DNA of 64,000 nucleotides, from the NCBI GenBank assembly GCA_903813345.2, contig CAIIXF020000008.1, positions 21,996,822 to 22,060,821 on the forward strand, read 5' to 3'. Origin of the DNA: Owenia fusiformis (lineage: Eukaryota; Annelida; Polychaeta; Sabellida; Oweniidae). The position numbers and the translations under genes are program-made. The notes beneath the pieces are model-generated. The model made no database searches. It saw nothing but the letters and a program-made list of their open reading frames with translations, and was not told the DNA's origin. This document shows positions 45,601 to 58,909 of this stretch, piece after piece (positions within the stretch are counted from its first letter, which is position 1; every line of letters begins with the position of its first letter).

Positions 45601-47344
45601 CATTATCACATCCATACAGCTAATATTTGAAATTATCACATTATTATTGTCAACATAGTTCGTTTAATAAGTAAGACCCAAACGCATTTTTCAAACTTAC
45701 ATTTTTTTACTTTTCATTCGTTTGACATTGTTTTTTAAAACATAGCTTCATTTTTACTTTCGGGAAATTTTCGATCTCCCTTTTCAGAAGGGTCATTTTT
45801 GAAAATTGTCAAATATTATTTTTTACTACAACTTCAATTGTTATGTGTTTTAATTTATTTAAACGTTTTACACTATCAGTTGTTACCACTTTCATTGAAA
45901 GAAATGCATAAAACGATTCCATTTAGGAGCGGTATGAGACCAGTGAAATCCATCTTCAACTTCTAAGGTACACAACGTGAAGTTGAAGCAGTTGAAACCT
46001 TTGTGAATCAAAATGAGTGAAATCAGCGATTAGGGATATTACATCTGCGATACACTTGAAGTACGAGGGGTAAAAAGATTTGTACTTGATCCGATGTTAA
46101 CCAAATTTATCAACATGTTCATCATTGTTCATTACGATTTAAGAGCGCAATGCTGATGGGGCAGCATATCAACTGCCTGAATTTGCTGACGCATGTCATA
46201 CTCAGTTATACAACTTTAGTACCAATAGATGGTGGAAGTAGTAAGCTATTCTAGCCTAGATTATTAGTCATGTTTGAAATGATAAAGTGATAAAAGACCC
46301 GTATGGTATAGTTGCACCAAGTGAGAATGAATCATTTCGAATAGAGCCGATAAGCTGTCGGGATCGGCTTTTGATTCTTGAATGAACTGCGGAAAGTGAA
46401 ACGTGGTAACCTTGGGGGTTTATTGAATTCAAAGGCGTCTAGGAATGAAATTATTGGCGATGACGTCATAGGACGATAAGACCCTTTCCTTTCAGTGTTT
46501 GTGGATTCGGAGTCATCGATCACCGGCACTGACACCGTATGCTGAAATTACATTAATCCGAGAGAGGCAGAGATAAATAAAACGTGCGTGCCATTTGCCT
46601 AGAGAACTGCAAACCAGGAACATCTGAGCATGGAAGACGTGTCTAATAACGAATTTGATGGATTATTCAAAAGAGAATTTACTGTATAAACAAGAGTAAG
46701 ACGAATACCGTTGTTTCCCGAGTGTTGAAATATGGTTGTTTTACTGCCAACTGAGATGAAGTCACGCACGCTATTAGCAACTTAGTCCCGCTGGCGAGCT
46801 TTATATCACGCAAAATTGAAATTTAATCTCCAGAGTCGAGTGGCTCGTGTAGTCGGGCATGTGGTTGGTTACCCGGCAGGCTGTAAGGCAAGTGTTGCAG
46901 GCATACGATACGGATTAATTGTCTATATAATAAACCTGGAGCGCTAGAAGATTGATTGTTCTACGGCACTTGTAGGCAACATTCTTAACTGGAATTCTTT
47001 CAATTACACCTGCGGGATTGAGGCAGTGTGCAGTTGTTTTTCTGCAGCTGTTTGTCACATAGTTGCTGCTACTGGACATCGTCGGAGATTGAAACTAATT
47101 GACCATCTTTTTTGAGCGCAATAGTCCTTTAATTATTTGGACAGTGAAACGTTAAACTATCAATTGCTTTCTTACTTATAGGCTTTAACAGTTCGCGCAT
47201 GCGCATCACACGTAGAGCAAGTAATAACAATCGGACAGTTACTGTGAAGTTCTCCATAAAACGGGACACTGTGTCCTCACTGCAGACTTGACAGTTATAT
47301 AGTGATATCTCACGGAAAGATTGAAGTTTCTGGACAATATTAAG
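42685..47344. other. Intergenic or intronic space, IRF2BP 5' region
   Basis: I find no exon that continues the TALPID3-like protein. AATAAA motifs at 43868-43878 could end a read-through transcript. From about 44400 the sequence is richer in CpG and probably includes the promoter and 5' UTR of the IRF2BP gene. A fragment near 42710 (CTGTAGCCAGGGAG) may be a remnant of the GCCCATAGC element family. Confidence 0.45.
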
Positions 47345-48994
47345 ATGTCTGTCCCGCATCGAAGTCAGCGGCAACACTGCTATTTGTGTGATTTACCGAG
47401 GATGCCATGGGCAATGATACACGATTTTAGCGAAAACGTTTGCAGGGGGTGTGTCAACTATGAGGGCGCGGACCGAATAGAAATGGTAATCGAGTCTGCA
47501 CGACATATGAAGCGTGTCCACGGCTTCCAAGTGGACGTACGTCCTGGAATGAAGCCACCACCGATGCCCGGGAGGGAGCCACTTCATCCACACGGACCCC
47601 CGCCAACTTTAGAAAGATACCCCGTTCATGATAATGCCAACAGACCTCGTATGCTTGAGTATGCACACCCTAGGCAGTTGACCCCGCGAGGTGAGGATGA
47701 GAGGAGGAGCCCTATGACCAGACTACCCCTACAACACCCCCTCATCAATGCCCTACCTGCTAGACACCTACCAGCAGCTGTCAATGGCAAGAGAGATGAG
47801 GATGACAGAGAGAGCAATCACAGCAGTGATCAGGAAGTAAACAGTAAACGTCCCATAGACATTGAACATCCTAAGCCTGCTCTGCTTAGGGAAACAATCA
47901 CAACTCTTTCTGCATGTATCCCATTCGAAGTTCGTTTCAAAAAGGACCATACTTTGAATAGTGGAAGAGTTTTCGCATTTGATTGTACCTCCAAGCCAGC
48001 CATGGAATATGAACTGAAAATTTTCATTGAATATCCAACAGGATCTGGGAATGTCTACAGTAGTGCTTCAGGGGTAGCCAAACAAATGTATCAGGACTGC
48101 ATGAAAGATTTTGGTAAAGGACTATCAAGTGGTTTTAAATATCTAGAATATGAAGTGAAACATGGAGGAGGAGATTGGCGTCTATTGGGTGAACTTCTCC
48201 CTGAACCTGTTAGATTCTTCAAGGACACTGTCAAACATGAGCTACTCCCTACCCCATACCTTGATTCCAATCACCCTCAGCTACCCTCAGCTTCGCCAAA
48301 TATCCCCAGGGCTACAATACCCCAGGGAGGCAGATACTATCAAGAAGTTTTGAGGAAACATAAACTTAGCCCTGACACCCCTGATGGCCCTGGGGGTAAG
48401 ATGACGGAAGAACAGCGTCGCCAACATTGGATCCAATCGACTGCAGCATCACTCAAAGTAAACATCAGTGGAGGGGTTCCAGGATCTGGGCCCCCTAGTG
48501 CATCTTCAACCTCTCCTCTTAGTAATCACACAGGTACCCCACCTGAACCCCCTTCTGTACAGAATGGACCCTCTCCAATGGCAGCACTGATGTCTGTGAC
48601 TGACAACCTCAATCCTGGGTCCCCCAGGCATCCTCCCCCTATACGAACCAACACTCAGTCCCCAAGCACGCCTCAGCGTCTCAATCGCAACACACCCAAT
48701 GAGCCAAATGTAGAATTACTGAAATGTACAATATGTCACGAACGTTTAGAAGACACTCATTTTGTACAGTGCCCATCTGTGGCCCCACACAAGTTCTGTT
48801 TCCCATGCTCCAGGGACAGTATCAAACAACAGGGTGCTGGCTCAGAGGTTTACTGTCCCAGTGGCAAGAAATGCCCTCTAGTAGGCTCCAATGTTCCCTG
48901 GGCATTCATGTCGGGAGAAATCGTGACAATTCTAGGAGAGGATTACACAAAGCCTCCTCAAGATGTTAAAATAAAAAAGGAACGAGACACATGA
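47345..48994 (+). CDS. IRF2BP: IRF2BP-family transcriptional co-regulator
   Basis: A single-exon frame of 549 residues; I chose the ATG at 47345 rather than the upstream TTG because [18 protein letters not shown] matches the family start. The N-terminal zinc finger has [11 protein letters not shown] and [16 protein letters not shown] conserved middle block includes [17 protein letters not shown] and [19 protein letters not shown] Pro/Ser-rich linker leads to the C-terminal RING-type domain (about residue 460 on): [49 protein letters not shown]. The end, VKIKKERDT, is family-like. Vertebrates have IRF2BP1, 2 and L; one invertebrate gene is probably co-orthologous to all three. These nuclear proteins act mainly as corepressors. 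An AATAAA at 49312 may end the mRNA. Confidence 0.96.
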   Translation: MSVPHRSQRQHCYLCDLPRMPWAMIHDFSENVCRGCVNYEGADRIEMVIESARHMKRVHGFQVDVRPGMKPPPMPGREPLHPHGPPPTLERYPVHDNANRPRMLEYAHPRQLTPRGEDERRSPMTRLPLQHPLINALPARHLPAAVNGKRDEDDRESNHSSDQEVNSKRPIDIEHPKPALLRETITTLSACIPFEVRFKKDHTLNSGRVFAFDCTSKPAMEYELKIFIEYPTGSGNVYSSASGVAKQMYQDCMKDFGKGLSSGFKYLEYEVKHGGGDWRLLGELLPEPVRFFKDTVKHELLPTPYLDSNHPQLPSASPNIPRATIPQGGRYYQEVLRKHKLSPDTPDGPGGKMTEEQRRQHWIQSTAASLKVNISGGVPGSGPPSASSTSPLSNHTGTPPEPPSVQNGPSPMAALMSVTDNLNPGSPRHPPPIRTNTQSPSTPQRLNRNTPNEPNVELLKCTICHERLEDTHFVQCPSVAPHKFCFPCSRDSIKQQGAGSEVYCPSGKKCPLVGSNVPWAFMSGEIVTILGEDYTKPPQDVKIKKERDT

Positions 48995-49402
48995 TATTAT
49001 TTAAACATTGAGGGATGATTTAGACGTGTGTGCATTCAAGTCAGGTCTAGCCTAATTTCACTGGAGGATTAAACTGAAAAATCCCCTCAGGATGACTAAA
49101 TTGCACTGCACTTGATGCGTGTTGAATGATTTAGAGGTGTGAAATGAATTTTGATCCAAATCACTAAAAATATTCCATGTGAATGACAGATTGAATACTA
49201 TATATAGAATGTTGATATACACACCTGTCATAAATTGAAAACAAACTAATTTATTACCCTAGATTGAGCAATCACTTGAATTGTCATGAATATATGGAAA
49301 GCCTAGGAAGAAATAAAGCAAGCAAGGTCGAGATAACCTTATCTGTTTCCAATAGATGGATTATGGCAAAAAATAGAAATGCCTCAAAAAGATTGGATTT
49401 CC

Positions 49403-49588
49403 ACAGTGAAACCTGTGTGTAAAAACTTGAAATTTATTACATTTCATAGGTCCCCCTGTTATAATGCTTGAGTTGGTGAATTATGGGGGGGGGGGGGGGG
49501 GTAGAGGCTTGTTAATGACACAAAACAATTAAATATTGTGTAAATTGATTCTGACATATTTCACACAGTGTTTCGCAGGTTTTACTGT
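49403..49588. mobile_element. ACAGTRAAACCTG inverted-repeat element
   Basis: Begins ACAGTGAAACCTGTG and ends GCAGGTTTTACTGT, an inverted pair of about 13 bp. The interior contains a 17-base G-run (49485-49501). The same ends occur at 52454-52668; looser versions occur near 15930 and 25391-25533. Confidence 0.6.
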
Positions 49589-52453
49589 ATTATGAAATAG
49601 ATCAGTATGAACTAATATTATGGTTATGCAGATGGAAATGATTTAAATGTAAATGTACAAAAAACAGTTCTGTTGATATGGAATTCAATGCATTTGAAGT
49701 TATTTCAAAGGTGAGTGTGAAACGTTATATGTATAACATCTTATTCTGTCCATAAAATGTCACTGGTCATACTTATTCCATGTCATTTCTCTCTTTTGGC
49801 AAATCATGTTTTTCTTGCATTTGGTTATTGACTTGGCGATTGCATGCCTATTCCTTGTCAATCTATTGCGTGTACATTATTTCAACAATTAATTTTTTCA
49901 ACAAATTTGACCAAAATGATATTTTATGCATGGGATGTGATGAGGATACCGCTATAATGTTAACACTCACAGCTCATTCAAAAATGATGGAATATTTCCT
50001 TCTCTGAAAAATAGCATTGTGGTTGCCACTATTCTCATTCTAGTGATCCATCATACATTTACTCTTGGAGAATGCTGGCTTACCATAATGTTCACTAGAG
50101 CATAACTTCTCTTTTGGATATTTAGTCAGAAAAGTGTGACATTTTATTTTCTGCCTAAAACTTTAATTTCACATTCAAACTCCCATAAAAGGCTATAAAA
50201 ACTACATTTGAGATTGTGAAGATTTTATCAGTATTAAAGCTGTAAGGTAATTATTTTAAGTCATATATCATGGATATAGGCGTATTAGACTGATTTGGGG
50301 ATTCTGAGTTGACTGATTATCATGCATCAATTTATATTTACTTCAGTTTTTGGGTTAATATTTATTGTCATTTTTTTGCAAAGGCCTGAAAAAAGTATAC
50401 TTTAGTTCAACACCATCATCATGGGGAAGATGCCTGTATAAAATTGTCTGTGGTTATTAATGGATGTATGAAGTCACATCCTATTTTGATGATATATATT
50501 ATATGACACATTGGGATTTCATAAGATACATTAATTATATCTTCAGTCATTCAGCATGGTCATGTCAGTTTGTACTTAGTAGTCTCGTGTATTAGATTGT
50601 GCCTGCGTTCAAATTTCCTCCCCCATTCAGTACCTTCCTGCACATGGAGGAGAAAATATACGAAATCATAATTTTGCAATGTCTGATATCTTCCTATAAT
50701 TTTTTCTCATGCTCTTTTGTTCTCAGCTTAGTGCAGAATTATATTTTACCTATTTTGGTTAAGAAATCCATTGTGTCAACTGAATATGTATTCAAACAAG
50801 GTAAATTTATTTTCTAATTCCTTGTTATTATGAGTGTTACAACCAGTTACTATTTTAGTAGCGGGACAAATGTATATCACTGATGACTACATTGTTCTGT
50901 AAAAGACCAGACATGGCTAAATCCATGATTCTTGTTTCTGTTAACCATTTTATGGACCATCCCCTGTGTATTATCTACCATGATAAATACTCAACAATCA
51001 CCTGATGAGGCTAAGCTGGTTTTATGATAACATGTAGGATCCGAGATATGAAATGAATATTTTTCTCATTACTCATCATGCAATGGTATCAATTTATTCT
51101 CTCCATCATAAGCGTATTAAGATCCTAAGATTTCCTCACAGTGAAATGAAATATTTATATTTTACATAGTGACAGTTGAGATTAACATATTTATTTAGTG
51201 CCATGTTTTTCATCTGGAATGAAATACTTTTGTGGTATTTCTTCAGATTTGATTTATACAAGGAATGCTTCGGGAATACTATCTAGTATTTATGTATTTA
51301 AACTACAATTAAGTACAACTACAGTGACATTTTAAATTCATAGTAAGTCTTAGAATATTATAGAAAACACTTGACCGAGCACTGAACTCAGCATTCAATG
51401 TTTTCTGAACTACTTAACATTTGAAAAATATGATCTAAGTCAACAAGTTCAGATTAACTACTCCCTTCAGACATCCACAGGCTATAGTTTGAAATTAACA
51501 CTTGTCTTATTGCCAATGTCAGTCATTTGGAAAACGGGTCATATACAGATTGGGCAATGGACTGAATGCCAAAATAGTATGTTGTGGAAATGGCATTATC
51601 AACCTTATTTGTGAATGCTGTGGTTGGTGTGTTCATTGAACGAGTATAAAAATCCCAAACTTGAATTGATGGCGGGGAAATAGAGGAATGAAATATTTCA
51701 TAATCACGTTTTATGTCATACATCATCATGTGTCCATCATATTTGTAGTACATTACATGTAAACAATTGGCTACACTAGGCGACGACATCATATATCTTT
51801 ATTCCTGGGTCTCATGTTAAAAGTGTTAATATTGATGGGTGGTCACCATTCATTGATTGCTCTGATAACATGGGAGTCAATGGGATATTCAAAATTATTT
51901 TTATTTCCAAGTGTTCAGTTTAGATAACCACATGTAAATATACAAGGTTTATCATTTAAACCTGTAGTAGTGTCCTTGATGAATGGAGATGAGTTTTATT
52001 GCATGTTTACAAATAGACAAAAATGCATGTATACAAAAAGAAGTGGCTTTGGACCAAGGATATAATTTCCAATATTGTGATCTATTGTATGTCTAATTTA
52101 GTTTTAACATGACAAACACTAGATATCCCTCACTTAGTGATCATATGGTATAAATATTGACTAATGTGCATGTGATAAGTGTGATCAAATGATGACTCAA
52201 AACACATAAAGTGACTTACTTCCTCACTTTTATATTTGCACTGAAAACGGTCATGTTATCTTTGGCTTCACGCATTTCTGTTTATAAGCATGATGTTACA
52301 ATTGAAAAAGCAGAAATGATTGTATACATTCTTTGATAAATGGTAAAATGGAGAAAAGTTTATTTGAATTTGTAAGTAGACTAAACATTGAATCATTGTG
52401 TGATATGTCAATAGTTGAAATCCTGATGTGTCATTGCTCTCTAAGACACATAT

Positions 52454-52668
52454 ACAGCAAAACCTGTCATTACTTTTTAGTGTGAATGAGTACTTTTAGA
52501 TTGTCCCAGCAGTATTCACTTGAGACAGGTTTGACAGTGCTACATATTAAGACCATTGATGGTTTCTGGCGATGTACCTATTTCTTCTGAGTAAGAAATC
52601 CTGCAAATTTGAATGTTTGGGCAGTTAGTTCCTGTCCCAGTTGTGTCTTCATAGGCAGGTTTTACTGT
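52454..52668. mobile_element. ACAGTRAAACCTG inverted-repeat element
   Basis: Ends ACAGCAAAACCTGTC and GGCAGGTTTTACTGT. The interior is about 185 bp without coding capacity and includes another CAGGTTTGACAGTG. Probably a MITE of the same family as 49403. Confidence 0.6.
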
Positions 52669-54644
52669 ATGTTATGTTACTGTCTTGTAATGCTCCATGA
52701 GACTTAGGAAAATATCATTGGTTCGAGTCACCAGATTTCCCTAACAAAAAAGTTGATCTTGAAACCATGTTGACTAGAACCAATACATTATTTTTCTTTG
52801 GCCTTATTCAAACAGTCCCAAATTGAAATATTTAAATGATTAATAATGTATTACATGTTTTTATTCAAATAAGGTGTGTTTCAATACTTGAATTTGAGTG
52901 CTTCAATTGAGGAAGGCATAGAGAAACTTGCAGTTTTATATTTATGGCAAACTCAAGTACTGTACATGTATATTGTTCAAGTAGAGGTTATCAATAAAAT
53001 GTCAATTTGTGTATTTTAATCAATTTTTGAAATGTCATTTGTTTAAATAACCCATTTTATTTCTTTGAATTTGAAATAGATTTATATTACTGCAATTCTC
53101 TTCGTTGTAAGAATTCTTTTTGAAGTAGAGATTTTGTCATGAAATCTGTTCAAAAATACATTCAACGCAGGTGTGCCCATATTGTATGCCATTAATCAAT
53201 AAGGCCCCTGAAACAATGCTTATCATGCAAAGATATCTTGCTTTGAGCAACATATATAAAGGCCACCTACTTTTCAATATAATTGCTAACTATGTTCTTT
53301 GACTGATCAGAATAATAAGAACCATGCTTCAAATTCCAATTCGGTTATGTTTATTCCACATCATTTCTCTCTAAAATTCTGTTGAAACGTTTGATTTTCT
53401 TTCATTTCTATACAACTTAGTGTATTGACTATTTGACTATGTCATTTATTCCTTGCTAATTCCACTATTTTCCATCATATTTTATATTTGAAAATATGAC
53501 CACCATGACATTTAAGCTCAAGGAGAGTTGTCAATGCATGCACTTTAAATCTTGTAGACGTTTGCGTGTTAAACAGCAGAGAGAAAATGTTTGCATGACA
53601 AAAAATAATTGTATATCTTGAGACAATTTTGAGAAGGATAAAAAACAGATAAAATGTATTATTTATCTAGAGAAAATTGATGAATTGATCTGGTTGCCTG
53701 CAGCTTTATGGGCTCATAGTTGTGATATCTGTGGGTTTTTACACCGGGTTTGCATGATAAGTGTGTACATGCCCTCGTATGCTCCCCTACTCATTTCGAG
53801 TTATCAGAAGCCACTTCAGATTATTTCTTCTATTTCCTGTCCGCCCCACACCTTATACGAAACGATAATGTTAAATTATGTCTATTCATGACGTTGTTAT
53901 ATTGCTATCTAAATGGAAACATTTCAAGCATATTCAAAGCTGTTTTCTTTTTTGCTGAATCAACAAGCAACCTGTGATAATATCAGTTCATCCGTTAAGA
54001 ATTGCAAAGGAGAAGAAAGTGTTATCTCTCTTTGTGGCTCTCTTAAGAAATGGTGGCACTTAAGTAGGAAATACCCTGTTGTTATATTGCCTGGGAGAAG
54101 ATTCTCTCACTTTATGTCTACTAGTTGTCAATATGAAATCAAGTAAGGCCAATTATCCAGTTAAACCCCTATATTATCAGTCCATTTCCAGTCCATAAAC
54201 TTTTCACATATCACACACATTTCACAGCATTTCTCTTAAATGTGAATGCTATGTGAATTTCCATAGAGACTTATTAACAACCTGTATCTTCCACACTTTG
54301 CAAATTTCGATCAATTCAATCATATTCAACATTTTAGAACAATCACTATGATATTTTACACAGGTGTGCAGGTTCTTTAGAGATTCTTTAATCGATTCTG
54401 TGGAGCCTTGCAAAGTTCATAGTACTCCCCAGGGAGTTTCTTCTCTGTTTCCCTGTGAGTAATTGATAAAAAGATGTATTAGATCAATTACGAAAGCCAA
54501 GTGTCACTTATCAGCTTATATTCCAAGTTTTGCTCTTGCCATATAATTATCCATTCAATGATAGAAAAACAGAAATGGTATCATCCCATTTCTATTTTTC
54601 TTGAATTCAATGAGGATCTGGCATGAAGATGAACATAATAGTCA

Positions 54645-54822
54645 TTGTCTTTACTTTTGTTCACTTCCCCTTCTCCTTACTTTTGTTCAGGAGCTCTTAC
54701 TTTTGTCCAGAAGCCCTTCTCCCCAGTTTTGTTCAGAAGCCCTTTCAATAGTTTTATCCAGAAGCCCTTTTCTAACACGTCTTAATTTCGTTCAGAAGCC
54801 CCCTCTCTTACTTTTGTTTCAT
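54645..54822. repeat. Minisatellite, CTTTTGTTCAGAAGCCC unit
   Basis: About six imperfect units of 25-38 bp containing TTTTGTTCAGAAGCCC, C/T-rich on this strand. The array produces the spurious 127-codon frame at 54601-54984. Confidence 0.75.
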
Positions 54823-56547
54823 ATGAAATGTACCTTCAGCCAGATATCATCCCTCATCATAAAACCCAAATACAAGGTGATCCAAAAATGCATTGCAACC
54901 CTCTGTTTTTCAATAACTTTATCAATGATGGTGGAATCTTCTAGCCTTCTCTTGTGTTTATCAAGCATTCAATGGAGGTATTAACACTTATATCACATCT
55001 ACAACTTAAAAGATATAAAAACTGACAAAGAAACATATTTGAAAGTGTATTTCTGCAATATAAGTACTGTATATCTTGTATTTGTTCCATTGATGACTAT
55101 CTGCATAAGAAAATTCAAAAGCATTTCTATAATTGACAATATTAATTTCCAATATTAATTTTTGGGGTCACCCTGTATAATCCTAACCTCTGTTTTGACA
55201 GCAGGAAGAGTGACAATGCAATCTAATGTATAATACGTAATAGCATTATTCAGTTACTCATTCATGAGAACACAGCATATTGTTACCATTTTATCTTCCC
55301 TTCTTGAAATATCTTATTCCACTCCATGTATCTCTAAACATTGACAGATTTTCTTGCATTTCTATACAATTTAGAGTGCTGTCTACATTCTCACTGACTT
55401 CCTTTCTAATTCCTCTCTTATATTGTGCATTTTAAACCAGATTATCTGTAAACATCCATGAAATTGTAGACACATAACTGTTATTACTTTAACATGTTGC
55501 ACAAATAATAGTCGATATATAATCATGATTACTTTGTTTTGTTTGTCACTATAAAAAATGTTGCCATGGAAACGAGAATGACTGAGAGTTTTTTTTTTGT
55601 TTATTCCATAATAACATGTTTTCTCTGGGAAATAAAGAGGGAATAGCATTGATATTCAGATAATCTCGTATCAGCCAGAATCCCACATTGGATCCCGTAT
55701 CAGCCAAAATCCTATATCAGATTTCATATCAGAACTATTCCCAGGGATTTCTCTCAATTTTTATGTTTTTCGTTCTTTTTTTATAACTTGTAAATAAAAG
55801 TTGAAAATGTTATATGATGAATTAAATTGTATCATTTTTGGGGAACTTTCAGAAAAAATATCATGGAATAAATAGATTATTGATGGTTGTGATGGAATAT
55901 GATTTTTTTCCTTGGAAAATGTATCTTCTCTGGGGCTAATTGTTCTCGGTCAACTATTTTCCTTCAGAATAAGAATCATGTTCCATCCTGTTTCCTTTGA
56001 ATGACTTATATTTATTAAGTTATTTCTGTGCACATTATGAAGAATTAGATTTTAAATCATTACATAAAAGCTAAGAATAAGCAGTTATTTGATTAGGTGA
56101 CCAAGTTCAGCGAGCATACACATACCCACACTACTATACCACCATACTGTATCCTGTATTCCTTTAAAAGAAGTACAGGCTACAGCGAAGTTGCAAATGA
56201 AGGACGTTTGTTTATTTCCATAGTTCTGAATGTATACTAGATTTTACACATATTCTAAGTGTTCTACTATACATTGTATAGATTCATCGAGCAGTTTGCA
56301 ACGTATTATTACCAGAAAAGCCCAATGGACAAAGATAGAGAATACCCGCTCCATTTGCAACTTAACCGTACCCTGTATCATTTTTAAATGTGGTCACGTG
56401 GTAGGGTAGTGTGATACCAGTTTTTGTATATTATCCCCGGGGGAGGGGAGGGGGATTAAAGGTGGCAATTGGGATTCTGGAGAGATGGTTGTAAGCATTA
56501 GAGGATTGATGTATGACTAATATTACCATAATAGATAATCACCATTG

Positions 56548-57190
56548 ATTTATAACATGTTCATTCTACAAGAACAGTATTTGTTAAATCCCCCTTTGAG
56601 TTCTATACTTCTTGCCTTTTAATCATCAATTACATCTAGGCAGGCTTAACCTATTTTAGAAAGAATTCTATGCCTAATCGTTTATAAAAATATTGGCTTT
56701 GGTTTGACATGTAAATTGATAATTCTTGTTTATGATACTGTTCACTTTTCAATTGTAATATATATTTTGCAGCTTTAAAGAGAGCTTCATCTTCATAATG
56801 TGTTAGAGGTTGATGGTCCACTGCTGGTATAACAACACATACGCATGATGTATCGACATCTTGGGAAACTTATCATTGATTTATAATGCAACATTACATT
56901 CTACAATAACATGCAATCTCCTCCAGGTGTTTACTTGAGATTCTATCCTTGTTGCCCTTTCTGACTTGCTTCCTTCTTTTGGAGACAAGTATGGGAGGGA
57001 ATGTAAGAGAGAGGGAATGTGTTAACACTGGGATTTGCGCAATATTGATTGAGTGATTATTGTACATTTTCATCATATGGAAACACCCAAATAAGTCTGC
57101 ATGATTGACTTATAACATTTTCTAAGAATATTCAGATTTGTTATATCATCATATCCTAGAGGCTGGTATTTTCTTGAGATTCCATCCTAA
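56548..57190. repeat. Three degenerate copies of a ~100-bp unit
   Basis: Copies near 56548, 56877 and 57103 share the order 'GATTTATAAC', 'ACATTCTACAA', 'TTCTTGAGATTCTATCCT' and 'TTGCC'. Identity is low. No function is visible. Confidence 0.4.
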
Positions 57191-58771
57191 CTTGGCTAGT
57201 TTAGCTAGAACAACACACTTTCTATAAATATCTCAAGTGGTACCTGTCTGTATGCTTTCATATGTATGTTTGTGAATAACCCACTCAAAGTTGTAAAGAT
57301 ATGATCTATATGTAATAACAAACCAAAATTGCACTCGTTTTTGATTGTAAATTACAGTGAAACCATCCTGTGGTAATTATTTTTAATCTTGACATATTTG
57401 TGGTTTTGCTTGCCATAGCCCAGTGCAGAAATGAATATGGCAGGGTGACATTTTTAAATAACATTCACATCTTCATTTGTTATTGGGCATTCTTTTTAAA
57501 TTGGTCCAGTGCCATCTTTTGGCAGCTATCTCTGTTAATTTTAATAGTGTCCTTTTCAGTAGTTTGATTTTACTGATTTCAAAGGGGGTTATAATTTCTC
57601 AGAGATTAGTAATTACTGTTGTAGCGTCTTTGTAGCCTCTTTTTGTCAGAGTAAGTGATCACATGAGATGGGTTGTTTGAGAGGCTTCTCCTTTAAGAGA
57701 CAATGGGATGTAGTTGATGCCAGCTACTTTGGAGCAACATTTGACCATCAGCATTCTGAAAGTTCCTTTTAATATGTCACCACCAAAAAGAGATGACATA
57801 TTGTTATGGCCTCCGTTTTTTGCTACGGCAGACATCTATTAAGTACTAACATTCATTTAAACACCTCCTACTTATAAGAAATCAAAAACATCAGGTCAAA
57901 TATTTCAAATAAGAGACCCAAAACAAAATCAAAGATTCTCGATAGGCATTACATAACCTAACTAAATCACCTCAATTTAGTTACCAGATTCTCAGCCACA
58001 GTGTGAGGACTTCACCGATAACCAGTTCATAATAGTATAGGCAACTAATTAAATGGATAAAAAGGTCGAACAAAGCTTCTGACAAACTAACTAAAGTTCT
58101 TACAGGCACTTCAAAGTTCAAACCCATTGATTTATGGAATATAAGTCAATATGTTGTGGGTGCTTGGTCAGTTACCTGTTACCTTATGCCTAGATATCAT
58201 AGAGGCAGTTAGCTGCTTGGATTTATTGTGATTTAGCCCACTTTCAAATCATTGAGTTACTACCTCTTTGTGATAAATTATGAGCTTAATGCTAGGATCA
58301 CAAGTGGGCCTGTCAGAACTCAGATTGGTATGTGCATTGGTATTAGGGCCTGTAAGTAAAATCACATTGTGGTTACTTAGAATGCTACATATAGTAGGAA
58401 TGGAAAGGATATGAATGAAACACATTTGGCACATAGTTGATGCCTGGGATAACTATTTTCAGATTGATATCTTAAGCCTGGTATTTCTATGTGTACAACC
58501 CCAGTAAATTGTTATTCTGGTGAAGTGTTCCTTAGTGGTGTTATTGATCACCTCAAAGATAAAGATGAAAATGGCTTAGAAAGAATTCCCAGTACAATAA
58601 AACCTGTCTAAAATATTAAAGTTGAACCATGTATTTAAAGTGTTCGCATATGCATTTTTCATATTGTTTTACTAAGTGTGCGCTCCTCCTCCATCCCTTC
58701 CCTTCCTGTGGATCTCAATTTTTGGAACAACTGTGAAGTCATCAATTTCGAGGTCAGCTCCTGGTGTGTAT

Positions 58772-58909
58772 CACTGGCGGATCTAGCCCCCCCCCCCAAT
58801 GGGATTTGTGGGCATAACTTGGCCAAATTATCAAAAATGTGCCTTTTGAATTTTCAAAATTTTTTCCTGACTTGAAATGTGCCCTTGTTAGCGTCTGGAT
58901 CCGCCAGTG
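58772..58909. mobile_element. 138-bp MITE, CACTGGCGGATC family
   Basis: Perfect 12-bp ends CACTGGCGGATC / GATCCGCCAGTG, flanked by TGTAT on both sides (58767-58771 and 58910-58914), a 5-bp target duplication. The interior has a C-run and 'GGCCAAATTATCAAAAATG'. Best-preserved copy of a family also at 10981, 36986 and, more worn, at 4212. Confidence 0.85.

Noticed and set aside
47321-47344. Upstream TTG start for the IRF2BP frame
   Set aside because: ATG at 47345 begins the conserved family N terminus; the eight upstream codons are 5' UTR.
54601-54984. 127-codon open frame on +
   Set aside because: It runs through the CTTTTGTTCAGAAGCCC minisatellite; repetitive Leu/Ser/Pro reading, no domain, no splice context.
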